Shown here: piece after piece, positions 17,075-24,687 of the stretch
Layout: every line of letters starts with the position of its first letter
How positions within the stretch are numbered: the first letter of the stretch is position 1
Virus record (IMG/VR): IMGVR_UViG_3300035665_000001
Span: 1-64,000 of that record
Strand: one strand, 5' to 3'
Length of the DNA stretch: 64,000 bases
Source of the DNA: a virus
Position numbers and translations under genes: made by a program
The notes under the pieces: generated by a model
Told to the model about the DNA's origin: nothing
Databases searched by the model: none
The model's input: only the letters and a program-made list of their open reading frames with translations

Positions 17075-17815
17075 TTAATTAATGTATTTTTTTTCAATAA
17101 TTGGTTTGAAAAATTGTATCCAACTTTCTCTATTCCAATTGGTTTTCGAATGACAGCTATTACATAACACTATCAAATTTTTTTCATCTGAGTTTTGTTT
17201 ATTATAATCTATATGATGAATGTGTAGTTTTGATGTAATTTCAAAACGGTTACACAGTTGGCATTGTAAATTATCACGAACCTTTATCAGATATTTCTTT
17301 TGCTTATTAAAGCCTACATCGTATTCACCAAAACTTAAACCACCTTGCCAATTATGATGATATTGTAGTTTTGGTGTATTCTGGTTTTGTTTTAAAAACC
17401 CAGTATCATCATAAGATCTTTTACCTTTCCTTGAATCAGAAGCCCATTGCTTATATTCATCGGTATGTTCTTTACCAAAAAAAGGATTTTTTTCACCAAT
17501 TCTCGGATTATCTTTCAAATACATTTTCAATGAATTTGAAATTTTACTCGATACCATAGGATCACATGATGGATTGTTTTTTCCAGAAAAACGGTCTGAC
17601 ATAGTTTTTCTTAATTCAGCAGCTCTATCACGTCCAATTCGATCTTCCCAACTGATTGTTTTTTGCCAATTAATTTGACATTTTTTAGAACAATATCGCC
17701 TTTTTTCAGATCCAACCCTTAATAATCCTTTTCGTGGTCCAGTTTTAACAATTTTTAATTGTATCACCACACCACAAAATTCACAGTTTTTAATATCAAA
17801 TAATTTATGGTCCAT
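17075..17815 (-). CDS. Free-standing HNH homing endonuclease, NUMOD3-type
   Basis: The start is taken at ATG 17815 (MDHKLFDIKNCEFCG...), which has AGGA ten bases upstream; the frame extends to 17872. The N-terminus has a zinc-ribbon-like segment (CEFCG ... YCSKKC). Next are NUMOD3-like DNA-binding motifs (about 80-140: SGKNNPSCDPMVS, GEKNPFFGKEHTDEYKQW, SRKGKRS). A C-terminal HNH nuclease follows (CQLCNRFEITSKLHIHHIDYNKQN...NLIVLCNSCHSKTN). Such enzymes cut a related allele so that recombination copies in the gene or a linked intron. It sits 26 bp upstream of the intron-containing dnaK and may mobilise that ORF-less intron. A hairpin next to its RBS may restrain its translation. Confidence 0.9.
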   Translation of the reverse strand: MDHKLFDIKNCEFCGVVIQLKIVKTGPRKGLLRVGSEKRRYCSKKCQINWQKTISWEDRIGRDRAAELRKTMSDRFSGKNNPSCDPMVSSKISNSLKMYLKDNPRIGEKNPFFGKEHTDEYKQWASDSRKGKRSYDDTGFLKQNQNTPKLQYHHNWQGGLSFGEYDVGFNKQKKYLIKVRDNLQCQLCNRFEITSKLHIHHIDYNKQNSDEKNLIVLCNSCHSKTNWNRESWIQFFKPIIEKKYIN

Positions 17816-17829
17816 ATAACATTTCCTAA

Positions 17830-17849
17830 AATGTATATTACTATACATT
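17830..17849 (-). promoter_or_regulatory. Hairpin next to the RBS of the HNH gene
   Basis: AATGTATA-GTAA-TATACATT is a perfect 8-bp stem with a 4-nt loop. It ends about 2 nt before the AGGAAA Shine-Dalgarno of the HNH gene start at 17815. A hairpin in this place could hinder ribosome access, as known for T4 intron and seg endonucleases. Confidence 0.5.
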
Positions 17850-17897
17850 ATTTTAATGAACATATGATCCATTTATACCACTGTTTTTAATATCCAG

Positions 17898-18377
17898 TTA
17901 AATAAAATTTTCGGGATATTTGTCAATAACATCGGATACTATGTTATACGGCAATATTTCACCAAATCGCAACTGTATTGATCGATATTCCAAAATATCA
18001 AAAAAATCGTTATACTTGATAAAATTATTAGTTAAGTATATGGCAATTAATAAATTTTTATTTGAATATTTACCTTTTAAAAAATGAAAATCATCATTCC
18101 TGGATCGAATAACATCAACTACTGAATAGTAAATAATTGATAATTCTTCTGGAAACTGTTTAGGTCCTCCAAATCTATCCTTTAACAATATATCACTTTC
18201 AATATCATAAATTACATCCGAACGCATAGTTAAATTGCGATTTGATAATTTTGTTTCACGCACATTTGGTTTATAAACTTTAAAAATAAGATAATCGCCA
18301 AATTTTATATTTGGAATATCACCATAGTCAAATGTATCACCAAATTGCTGTCTTACAGCAAAAATTGCCAATGACAT
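17898..18377 (-). CDS. Hypothetical protein, 159 aa
   Basis: The start is ATG 18377 (MSLAIFAVRQQFGDTFDYGD...), with GAGAGGA upstream; a longer reading from TTG 18395 would use the RBS as codons. I do not recognise the family. The protein is a mix of beta strands and helices (IKFGDYLIFKVYKPNVRET; NLLIAIYLTNNFIKYNDFFDILEYRS), without membrane segments. It lies between Hsp20 and the HNH gene in the chaperone cluster and may be transcribed with them. Confidence 0.7.
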   Translation of the reverse strand: MSLAIFAVRQQFGDTFDYGDIPNIKFGDYLIFKVYKPNVRETKLSNRNLTMRSDVIYDIESDILLKDRFGGPKQFPEELSIIYYSVVDVIRSRNDDFHFLKGKYSNKNLLIAIYLTNNFIKYNDFFDILEYRSIQLRFGEILPYNIVSDVIDKYPENFI

Positions 18378-18415
18378 TGATAATCCTCTCTTCAAAAAAA
18401 AATTATACCAAAATT

Positions 18416-18835
18416 TTATTTAATTGGAATGTAATGAATCTCTTTTTCTTTTATAGTTGGAGTTACAACAACTCTTAATATACCATCAATAATTTCTGCA
18501 TCAATTTTATCAACTGGAAACATTAAACTATAGGCAACATCAAAATTTCTTTTTGCAATATCACGTTTGATATATTCTCGACCATCATCAATATTTTCAT
18601 CGGATTTTGAACCCATAATTCGCAATGAATCTTCGGACAATTCAATTTTGATATCTTCTTTTGAAAACCCAGCAACTGCAATTTCTAAATGGGCAATGCC
18701 ATCTTTAGTATAAACGTCGGTCAATGGATATTTACTGACTGCTTTAGTATTAGTAAACACCTGTCCAAAAAACTCATTGACAGCATCTTCTAAAACAGCA
18801 TTAGCGGGGTAAAAATGTATATTTCTTGTTCTCAT
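18416..18835 (-). CDS. Small heat-shock protein, Hsp20/alpha-crystallin family
   Basis: The product has 139 residues from ATG 18835, with AAGGAG nine bases upstream; a TTG at 18841 is in frame but not needed. The alpha-crystallin domain spans about 38-132: TDVYTKDGIAHLEIAVAGFSKEDIKIELSEDSLRIMGSK, then RDIAKRNFDVAYSLMFPVDKIDAEIIDGILRVVV. It ends with an I-x-I-like tail (HYIPIK) used for oligomer assembly. It holds unfolding proteins for refolding by DnaK/DnaJ/GrpE, all encoded downstream on the same strand. The N-terminus resembles IbpA-type proteins. T4-like cyanophages also carry hsp20 genes. Confidence 0.92.
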   Translation of the reverse strand: MRTRNIHFYPANAVLEDAVNEFFGQVFTNTKAVSKYPLTDVYTKDGIAHLEIAVAGFSKEDIKIELSEDSLRIMGSKSDENIDDGREYIKRDIAKRNFDVAYSLMFPVDKIDAEIIDGILRVVVTPTIKEKEIHYIPIK

Positions 18836-18841
18836 AATCAA

Positions 18842-19514
18842 ACTCCTTGGTTAAGCAAATTTATTTTATAATTTTTGTGCAATTCACAAAAATTTTGAAT
18901 TTTTGAGAGGAATATTATTTTTTTAGTAGATTGTCTCAATCTTTACAATTGAGAAACTTTAGACATTTCGTTACGAAAAATGATTTTATGTAATCCAAAA
19001 TAAAATAAACACCATAATAGTCGATTATTATATTTTTATTTTTAACAATAACAAAATTTGTCTATTGTACACAATACAGAACTTAAAAAAATTAACATTC
19101 TTATTTTAAATGAACTAACACAAACCTAAAGATTGGTGTCCACCAATGCTCGTTTCCAAGACTTACAAGGATTAAGATTGATCTTTATGATAACTAAAAA
19201 AATCAATCATGGTCTTTAGTTCAATAGACCATCAATTAAAAATCATAATTACTAATTTGTTAAAATTATACAATGAATTTTTAAGAAAATAAATCATTTT
19301 CAAAAATTATTTAATAATTACCTATACAATAATGTAATTTAGGTTAAACAAATTAATATCCCTTTTTAAATATTATACTATATCAAGGGGTGATTTACAT
19401 TCTATTTTTATTTATATCGGTAATTTTTTTCATTACCCTATCATTTTAAAAAAATTATACAATAAATTTTGGGAAATTTTAAAATTTCCCAAAATAATTT
19501 TAAAAATTTGTTTT
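18842..19514. other. 670-bp non-coding region with several small inverted repeats
   Basis: No credible ORF on either strand. Visible structures are: TCTCAAT/ATTGAGA (about 18934-18954), ATTGGTG/CACCAAT (about 19132-19147), GATTGAT/ATCAATC (about 19167-19199), TGGTCT/AGACCA (about 19209-19230) and the terminator at 19467-19494. The block 19118-19235 has three neighbouring hairpins and could be a small structured RNA. No tRNA signature (TTCGANTC arm, CCA end) is seen. Promoters for the Hsp20 gene should lie at its left end. Confidence 0.4.
19467..19494 (-). terminator. Perfect 14-bp palindrome, terminator of the acidic-protein gene
   Basis: TTTTGGGAAATTTT is followed at once by its exact complement AAAATTTCCCAAAA. 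It lies 20 bp after the stop codon of the minus-strand gene at 19515. A and T tails on both sides make it potentially bidirectional. Confidence 0.65.
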
Positions 19515-20129
19515 TCACACCAATTTTCTTAACGCTTTTAATGCAGCTAATTCAACTTCTGACGGTTTACCAGATGCAAGTTTATCCTGAATTTCAGAAA
19601 TCAATGGCAGAATACCTACTCCAGCCTTAGATGTTTCGATATTTGAATCTTCTTCATCTTCATCATCAAGAGAAAGTTCGTCACTGTTATCTTCATCGTC
19701 TAATGACAATTCATCTGTATCTGTATCATCCAGAGAAAGTTCGTCACCATTATCTTCATCGTCTAGTGATAATTCATCTGTATCTGTATCTGTACCTGTA
19801 TCATCAAGAGAAAGTTCGTCACCACCATCTTCACCATCGAGCGTTAATTCATCATCTTCATCATCGAGAGAAAGTTCATCACTGTTATCTGCATCATCGA
19901 GTGTTAATTCATCATCTTCTACAGGGGCTTCATCATCTAACGTTAATTCCGCTTCCTTTAACTTATCATCCAAATAAGCTGCATTTTCAGCGGCATTTCG
20001 TAAAATCCACATATCATATTCAGTTAACAACGAAATACCATAATTTTGAATATTAACTGCCTCAACCAAAGCAACTCGTTGACTCTCTGCGGTGTTTTTC
20101 ATTTCTTTTAAAACATCAATCCTTTTCAT
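19515..20129 (-). CDS. Acidic repeat protein (DELSLDDED repeats), 204 aa
   Basis: The start is ATG 20129 (MKRIDVLKEMKNT...), with AAAGG upstream. After a helical N-terminus (about 1-60), residues about 62-160 consist of repeats of DEL[ST]LDDED/T separated by short N/G/T spacers; at least eight copies can be counted. The last 35 residues form a conventional helix. A similar LSLDD-rich acidic segment occurs in the gene at 33116-33745. Extreme acidity and repeats recall prohead core or internal proteins, or nucleic-acid mimics, but this is inference. Downstream is a strong palindromic terminator. Confidence 0.75.
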   Translation of the reverse strand: MKRIDVLKEMKNTAESQRVALVEAVNIQNYGISLLTEYDMWILRNAAENAAYLDDKLKEAELTLDDEAPVEDDELTLDDADNSDELSLDDEDDELTLDGEDGGDELSLDDTGTDTDTDELSLDDEDNGDELSLDDTDTDELSLDDEDNSDELSLDDEDEEDSNIETSKAGVGILPLISEIQDKLASGKPSEVELAALKALRKLV

Positions 20130-20158
20130 ATTCAAACCTTTTAAATTTAATTTATACT

Positions 20159-20166
20159 TATTTATA
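20159..20166 (-). promoter_or_regulatory. T4-type late promoter box TATAAATA
   Basis: The minus strand reads CTATAAATAAG, 30 bp upstream of the ATG at 20129, between the ADP-ribosyltransferase gene and the acidic-protein gene. Confidence 0.6.
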
Positions 20167-20176
20167 GTTGTTTAAA

Positions 20177-20749
20177 TTATTGTTTAAAAATAATACATGA
20201 CCAAACGTAAGTATCTCGATCCGATCCATGCAATATCTCAGGTTTATCAGACAATTTTAATATTGTGTTTCTTGGTAACAAATATTCACTTTCATCCCTC
20301 TCAAGGGACTTTTTGGAAATATTAGATGCAAATTGTCCTTTTTTTGCATTAATTTCGAGAATATGTGCGGATTCTGCTTTTGATACACCATGTGTATCAA
20401 ATACATCCTTTCTAGCGGCTTGTCTATCTGCAAATTTTTGTGCAATCCCGTATTTCGTAGATGTTGACATATACGCAGGTATATGCATAGTATCATCACC
20501 AGACATAGTTGTTCTAGGATCATGTCGAATACCCGAATATAACGTGATATTTTTTGGTAATTTTTTTGATACTATTTTGTCAAGTGTAGGTATATGATGA
20601 ACGTCCACAAATTCGGGTATTTCGGTTCCATTTGCATGATGCTTATACAATTCTCTAGAAAGTGGTCGAGATAAATCAGTATAATGCCTTATTTGATCCA
20701 CAACAGTAATTTTTTTAGCTTCATACAACAACATATCAATTAATCGCAT
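20177..20749 (-). CDS. ADP-ribosyltransferase of the R-S-E class with capsid-targeting-like leader
   Basis: The product has 190 residues. The three signature elements of Arg-specific ADP-ribosyltransferases are present in order: LYSGIR with Arg75, the STS motif PAYMSTSTKYGIAQKFA (Ser95-Thr96-Ser97) and the E-x-E turn RDESEYLLPR (Glu153, Glu155). Such enzymes use NAD to modify host proteins; T4 Alt and ModA modify host RNA polymerase. The N-terminus MRLIDMLLYE|A has L8-Y9-E10|A11, the same spacing as T4 internal-protein leaders, so this enzyme may be packaged and injected like Alt (inference). RBS GGAG. It follows two unknown genes on the same strand with a 10-bp gap. Confidence 0.85.
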   Translation of the reverse strand: MRLIDMLLYEAKKITVVDQIRHYTDLSRPLSRELYKHHANGTEIPEFVDVHHIPTLDKIVSKKLPKNITLYSGIRHDPRTTMSGDDTMHIPAYMSTSTKYGIAQKFADRQAARKDVFDTHGVSKAESAHILEINAKKGQFASNISKKSLERDESEYLLPRNTILKLSDKPEILHGSDRDTYVWSCIIFKQ

Positions 20750-20759
20750 AATTTACTCC

Positions 20760-21407
20760 TCAAATCAAAAAACCGTGTTTCTCAAGCATAGTAATATTTT
20801 TCTGTGAAAATTTTGCATAATACTTTTTACCATTAAATTTTACAACTGATAAATTTTCATTCAAAAAAACAATTTCTGACCCATAAGGAATATCATTACA
20901 TATTGGTTTTTCCATTAGCCTATTTTTAAACAATGAAATTTCCACATTTTCGGGTAACATATCAGAAAATAAATCGGTTGATGCAAAATAGGTTGTTCCA
21001 CCATCTTCATCTACAGATTCTACAAGCAAACTAATGGTATCCATTTCTTCTTTTAAAATACAATAATGTGCATCCAAATAACTAAAAACTTTAGAAATGT
21101 CATCATTTATCACTATATCCGCAAATTTTTGTAAGTTTTCATACTTTGATTCCTGTATGCCTTTCATAAACTCAGTATGATTGTTACTATTAAAAATAGC
21201 TGTAACACATTCTAACATACATAAATATGAATCAATACGTGTTTTAAATATATCAAAATTAGTAACTACTGTTTTTTTCTCATCAATTATTCTCTTAGCA
21301 TTCTCTAAAGCTGTTTGGCGTTCATCCTCTAGCAACCGATGTAAACTATTCTCAACAAATTTAGTTTCCTGTATTCCAGCAAGTATTCGCATTTCTTCAG
21401 TTAACAT
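20760..21407 (-). CDS. Hypothetical protein, 215 aa
   Basis: I do not recognise this protein. The ATG at 21407 overlaps the end of the previous gene by 7 bp and has GGAG seven bases upstream. The N-terminal two thirds are helical (including SLHRLLEDERQTALENAKRIIDEKK). The C-terminal third is beta-rich (YGSEIVFLNENLSVVKFNGKKYYAKFS). It is directly upstream of the ADP-ribosyltransferase gene, so all three genes 20177-22078 look like one operon under the late box at 22108. Confidence 0.7.
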   Translation of the reverse strand: MLTEEMRILAGIQETKFVENSLHRLLEDERQTALENAKRIIDEKKTVVTNFDIFKTRIDSYLCMLECVTAIFNSNNHTEFMKGIQESKYENLQKFADIVINDDISKVFSYLDAHYCILKEEMDTISLLVESVDEDGGTTYFASTDLFSDMLPENVEISLFKNRLMEKPICNDIPYGSEIVFLNENLSVVKFNGKKYYAKFSQKNITMLEKHGFLI

Positions 21408-22078
21408 ACTTTATCTCCATATAAATTCTTTAATACCGTAATAAATTTTGGTAAAATTTGAGATAATGGACTTTCCTCATCATAAAAATTATAATCTTTA
21501 AGAGCATCTCGCAAAGTATTTTTATTATTTTTCATCGAATTAGTAGGTTCATCATACAAATCCTTACCAAATTGAATTCCTTTATGTACCATAGGTGCAA
21601 CCACACCATATCGCATTATTTCAACTGTGGTTGGTGTATTTCTCAAACCCTGGACGGGAATTGTCACATCACCTGATAAAAACATTTCATCAATTCTTTT
21701 TCTTAACTGCTCAGGTGTTGTTTTTTCATCAAATTCAAGTGTCAAAACTTTATCAATTATTTTTCCAATATGAGTTTCAGTCAAATAACATAAAATTTGA
21801 GTTGGTATATATTTGGATATTGCGGGAACAATGAATTCTAACAAATTATATTCATTTGTTTTACTTTCATTCAAAATAGGATTTAGAGAAAATTCACCGG
21901 AATTTAAAAGAATTTTTTCATTTTTAGATATTTTTTCGGCAATTTCTAACAAATTGTTAGCTGTAACTTTTGATTTTTCACTAGCTATTGCTAATAAAAT
22001 TTTAACCTGTGCTTCATTCAACCCCAACAATTGAATTTTAGTTAAAATTTCATCATACTCAATAATTTCTACAAACAT
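21401..22078 (-). CDS. Hypothetical protein, 225 aa
   Basis: I do not recognise this protein. RBS GGAGAAG eight bases before ATG 22078 and a late-promoter box 30 bp upstream. It is mostly helical: LGLNEAQVKILLAIASEKSKVTANNLLEIAEKI, then IVPAISKYIPTQILCYLTETHIGKIIDKVL and a charged C-terminal part. No catalytic motif or clear membrane segment. It is the first gene of the three-gene unit that ends with the ADP-ribosyltransferase. Confidence 0.7.
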   Translation of the reverse strand: MFVEIIEYDEILTKIQLLGLNEAQVKILLAIASEKSKVTANNLLEIAEKISKNEKILLNSGEFSLNPILNESKTNEYNLLEFIVPAISKYIPTQILCYLTETHIGKIIDKVLTLEFDEKTTPEQLRKRIDEMFLSGDVTIPVQGLRNTPTTVEIMRYGVVAPMVHKGIQFGKDLYDEPTNSMKNNKNTLRDALKDYNFYDEESPLSQILPKFITVLKNLYGDKVC

Positions 22079-22107
22079 TAAAACTTCTCCTACTTTAATA
22101 ATAAATC

Positions 22108-22115
22108 TATTTATA
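22108..22115 (-). promoter_or_regulatory. T4-type late promoter box TATAAATA
   Basis: The minus strand reads TTTATAAATAGATT, 30 bp upstream of the ATG at 22078. It would drive 22078 to 20177 including the ADP-ribosyltransferase, fitting late expression of a packaged protein. Confidence 0.65.
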
Positions 22116-22139
22116 AAGTAGGAGAAAGTATTTGAATTA

Positions 22140-22874
22140 TTAATTGGCTTTTTTAATCAAGAAATATTGGTATTCTGCAGTATCATTATCTTTAATGATT
22201 CGTGCCAGATTTTGCTTCTCGGAGATTGCAAGTTTAACCCCAGCAGATCCAATTTTTAGAATTGAAATAATACGTTCTAAATCCACTTTAAATGGTTCAT
22301 CCAAAATACCATCATCGACAGTAAATGGTAAATCAATATCTACCACATCCACATCATTAGTTAATTTTAAAGATAACGCATCTTTACTACTTTTTGTAAT
22401 GAATACACTAGCATTGAAAATTGATAAACTCAATTTTTTTAGAATATCCGTGATTGTATCTGCATCCAAAGTTACCTCCAAATCGGCAACAAATCCACTT
22501 AATTTTTTAGGTGTTTCTGGTAACAATGATTTTGCAACATTTTTGTTTTTAATATTAGTATTATCAATTTTAAAATGTGTTTCAATTGCAAGATCCTCAT
22601 CATTTTTCTTAAATTTAACCGAACTTTTTTGAGATGCAGATTCTAAATTAATGATTTGTTTAATAAAATCTAATTGTGAAAATCCCTGTACTGTAGGCAT
22701 ATCAATATCTGGTTTATTTTTATAATTAGCAACAATAATCAATGCTCTTGTAGCTTCATATGCGACAGCCAGTAACTCATTCGAATCTACATCGTGTTCA
22801 ATTTTCACAATTTCAATCATCTTAGAAACTCTAAAATTCTCAATAATGTCATTTAAAAATTCAAAGTATTTCAT
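22140..22874 (-). CDS. DNA polymerase sliding clamp, gp45-like
   Basis: The product has 244 residues (T4 gp45 has 228). The pattern matches gp45 in order: an N-terminal helical segment, QGFSQLDFIKQIINLE (compare the gp45 DLNGFLGILSLV region), an inter-domain PETPKKLSG, then DADTITDILKKLSLSI and a beta-rich second domain ending AEYQYFLIKKAN like gp45's NYVVALEAD. The trimeric ring tethers DNA polymerase and, with gp33/gp55, activates late transcription. It is next to the gp55-like gene and both lie within 1.5 kb. Similarity is weak at residue level, so the call rests on length, order and context. Confidence 0.65.
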   Translation of the reverse strand: MKYFEFLNDIIENFRVSKMIEIVKIEHDVDSNELLAVAYEATRALIIVANYKNKPDIDMPTVQGFSQLDFIKQIINLESASQKSSVKFKKNDEDLAIETHFKIDNTNIKNKNVAKSLLPETPKKLSGFVADLEVTLDADTITDILKKLSLSIFNASVFITKSSKDALSLKLTNDVDVVDIDLPFTVDDGILDEPFKVDLERIISILKIGSAGVKLAISEKQNLARIIKDNDTAEYQYFLIKKAN

Positions 22875-22952
22875 TTATTTTACCCTTTTAAGTTTTATGT
22901 TTAAAAAATATTACAGTGTTATAATACTAAATATTACCAAAAATAGAATTGT

Positions 22953-23645
22953 CTAGCAAATATAACCATCCATTTTTTCTCTTTTTCTTCTAATCGATTC
23001 AAAATCGGTGTCAATATCAGTTCTATTATCTAATGCTATTTCAATTGCTTGATCTTTTATTTCTCGATTTTTCTTTTCTTTTTTTAGAATTTGCCTGAAA
23101 GCATTTGTTATGATTTGAGTGAGATAGGAGAATGATGACGATTTTTGTCCGAGTTCATTTGTTTTGGTTATATCAAATTTAGTTATACCTTTGATAGATT
23201 GATAAATTGCTTCTGCTTTCATATCATCTAAATAAGTATAATGTCTAAATTTTGTTTGTGTTGCAACTCGATCAACAGTTAAAACTACAATTTCTCCCAA
23301 TCTACGAGTACAGTATGTTTTTAATGTTGCTGCAGCAATTGATTTTTCCTTCTCAAGATGCATAGAGTTTTTTTCGGGTAAGGTGCTTAATTTAAGTATT
23401 TTCTCATCCCATTCATTTGCCAATTTTTCTAAAAAATTAAATTTATTATTCTGAGCTAATTCAATCTCATATCGCAATTCACTTTCTTTTACATAATGTT
23501 CAGATTGTGGTCGCCCTTTCTTTTTTGGTGATTCATCAACCAAATAATTGGGTTCATCCTCAATTTGAGGATCAATTTCATTATCAAATTGAGAATCTAA
23601 TAGTGATCCATAATCTAATAGGTTTGTGTTGTGTTCGTTATCCAT
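22953..23645 (-). CDS. Late-transcription sigma factor, gp55-like
   Basis: The product has 230 residues (T4 gp55 has 185). Residues about 135-200 (FRHYTYLDDMKAEAIYQSIKGITKFD ... SFSYLTQIITNAFRQILKKEKKNR) match the sigma-region-2-like core of gp55 ([28 protein letters not shown] ... [21 protein letters not shown]). It directs RNA polymerase to TATAAATA late promoters, and such boxes precede many genes here. The first 60 residues are an acidic extension with a KKKGRPQ patch. RBS AAAGGAA. It is transcribed just before the sliding-clamp gene, its expected co-activator. Confidence 0.85.
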   Translation of the reverse strand: MDNEHNTNLLDYGSLLDSQFDNEIDPQIEDEPNYLVDESPKKKGRPQSEHYVKESELRYEIELAQNNKFNFLEKLANEWDEKILKLSTLPEKNSMHLEKEKSIAAATLKTYCTRRLGEIVVLTVDRVATQTKFRHYTYLDDMKAEAIYQSIKGITKFDITKTNELGQKSSSFSYLTQIITNAFRQILKKEKKNREIKDQAIEIALDNRTDIDTDFESIRRKREKMDGYIC

Positions 23646-23730
23646 GGTTATTATTCCTTTTATTCGTATCTAATATAGCAATTATACAAAAAACTAATAT
23701 ATTAATGGGGTTTAAATCGGTAAATTTTCA

Positions 23731-24243
23731 TCACGAGTCCCAAAAATCTCGATAATCTAACCCAAATTTATAAGGATTAACTTTATTAAGTCCAATAACA
23801 TAAAAAATATAAGATGCCACCCCCGATCCACGCATAAAATATACACCTGCCGATGTTTTATCAAGGTGACGTTTTAATAAAAAAGCCATTTTTAGTAATA
23901 ATTCATTATGATTATGTTTACATATATAGTTAAATTCTTCACGAATGTAATCAGAACTATCAGGAAACTTTTGAATCAATTGTGTAATTTCTTTTTCCAA
24001 ATCAACATAATTTAACAATGAATAGTTAAAAGGTTTAATATTATCACTAAAAACTTTAATTCCATTAGATGATGCATACATTAAATCTCGTTCATCATCT
24101 GAAATATACTCTGCATATGACCCCAACATATCAGACACCTTTTCTAAATTTAAACCAGAATTCATTATAAACGAATTAGAATAAAATAGTTTGTTATGTT
24201 CATCCGAATAAATTAAACCTTCTGCCAATTTTTTCATAACCAT
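23731..24243 (-). CDS. DnaE-like (family C polymerase) N-proximal palm fragment, 170 aa
   Basis: Residues 134-168 read VYFMRGSGVASYIFYVIGLNKVNPYKFGLDYRDFW. This matches the polymerase III alpha palm motif [36 protein letters not shown] almost position by position, including RGSG-x-x-S. The preceding helix (DYIREEFNYIC...) fits the helix before that motif. The protein stops just where the next motif, the catalytic PDxDxD, should start; that motif begins the separate gene at 40534-41187. The PHP domain is absent. It is either half of a split, reduced polymerase or a repurposed relic. It sits directly upstream of the gp55-like gene and overlaps no neighbour. Confidence 0.75.
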   Translation of the reverse strand: MVMKKLAEGLIYSDEHNKLFYSNSFIMNSGLNLEKVSDMLGSYAEYISDDERDLMYASSNGIKVFSDNIKPFNYSLLNYVDLEKEITQLIQKFPDSSDYIREEFNYICKHNHNELLLKMAFLLKRHLDKTSAGVYFMRGSGVASYIFYVIGLNKVNPYKFGLDYRDFWDS

Positions 24244-24271
24244 TTTTAATCCTGTATTTCACACATAATCA

Positions 24272-24679
24272 TTACTTTGCTTGCATCAAATGTAGTAACA
24301 CTAATTCTGGATACTTTTCCTCAAATTCAGAAACCATATTAACAGCAATTAAAAAATTTTGTCTATCAATTTCAGTTAAAGTAGTATGAGTCTTTAAAGT
24401 TCTACCTTTTATATCATTTTCATGTTTATATTCAATATCATGGTATTCCCTTATAAATTTAACCGAAGCATAAATTTTAGCTTCCAATTGAGTATCAAAC
24501 AAATTCGTAGTGGGACAACATAATTTCTTACCAAGAGTGGTTTCAATAAATGCCAACTTATCACTATCTAGAGATTCGGGTGAATGAAATTTTTCTTCTT
24601 GTGGGTTTAGTATTTCATTTAATTTTGTACTTACAAGCCATACTATATCACCATATTTCTTTTCTGTCATATCAATCAT
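24272..24679 (-). CDS. Hypothetical protein, 135 aa
   Basis: I do not recognise this protein. It starts MIDMTEKKYGDIVWLV; the second Met (MTEKKYG) is an alternative start. It is mainly helical with one CC pair (GKKLCCPTTNLFDTQLEAKIYAS) and ends EKYPELVLLHLMQAK. It lies between the 187-residue unknown gene and the DnaE-like fragment, same strand, small gaps, so likely co-transcribed with replication genes. Confidence 0.7.
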   Translation of the reverse strand: MIDMTEKKYGDIVWLVSTKLNEILNPQEEKFHSPESLDSDKLAFIETTLGKKLCCPTTNLFDTQLEAKIYASVKFIREYHDIEYKHENDIKGRTLKTHTTLTEIDRQNFLIAVNMVSEFEEKYPELVLLHLMQAK

Positions 24680-24687
24680 AACTAAAA

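Noticed and set aside
18934-18954. CIRCE-type heat-shock operator upstream of Hsp20
   Set aside because: The inverted repeat TCTCAAT/ATTGAGA does not match the CIRCE consensus TTAGCACTC-N9-GAGTGCTAA.
19100-19260. tRNA gene in the non-coding region
   Set aside because: Hairpins are present but there is no T-arm consensus, no acceptor stem of 7 bp closing a cloverleaf and no plausible anticodon loop.
23731-24243. Split intein joining the two DnaE-like fragments
   Set aside because: Fragment 1 ends plainly after FWDS and fragment 2 starts at the catalytic motif; neither carries intein blocks.
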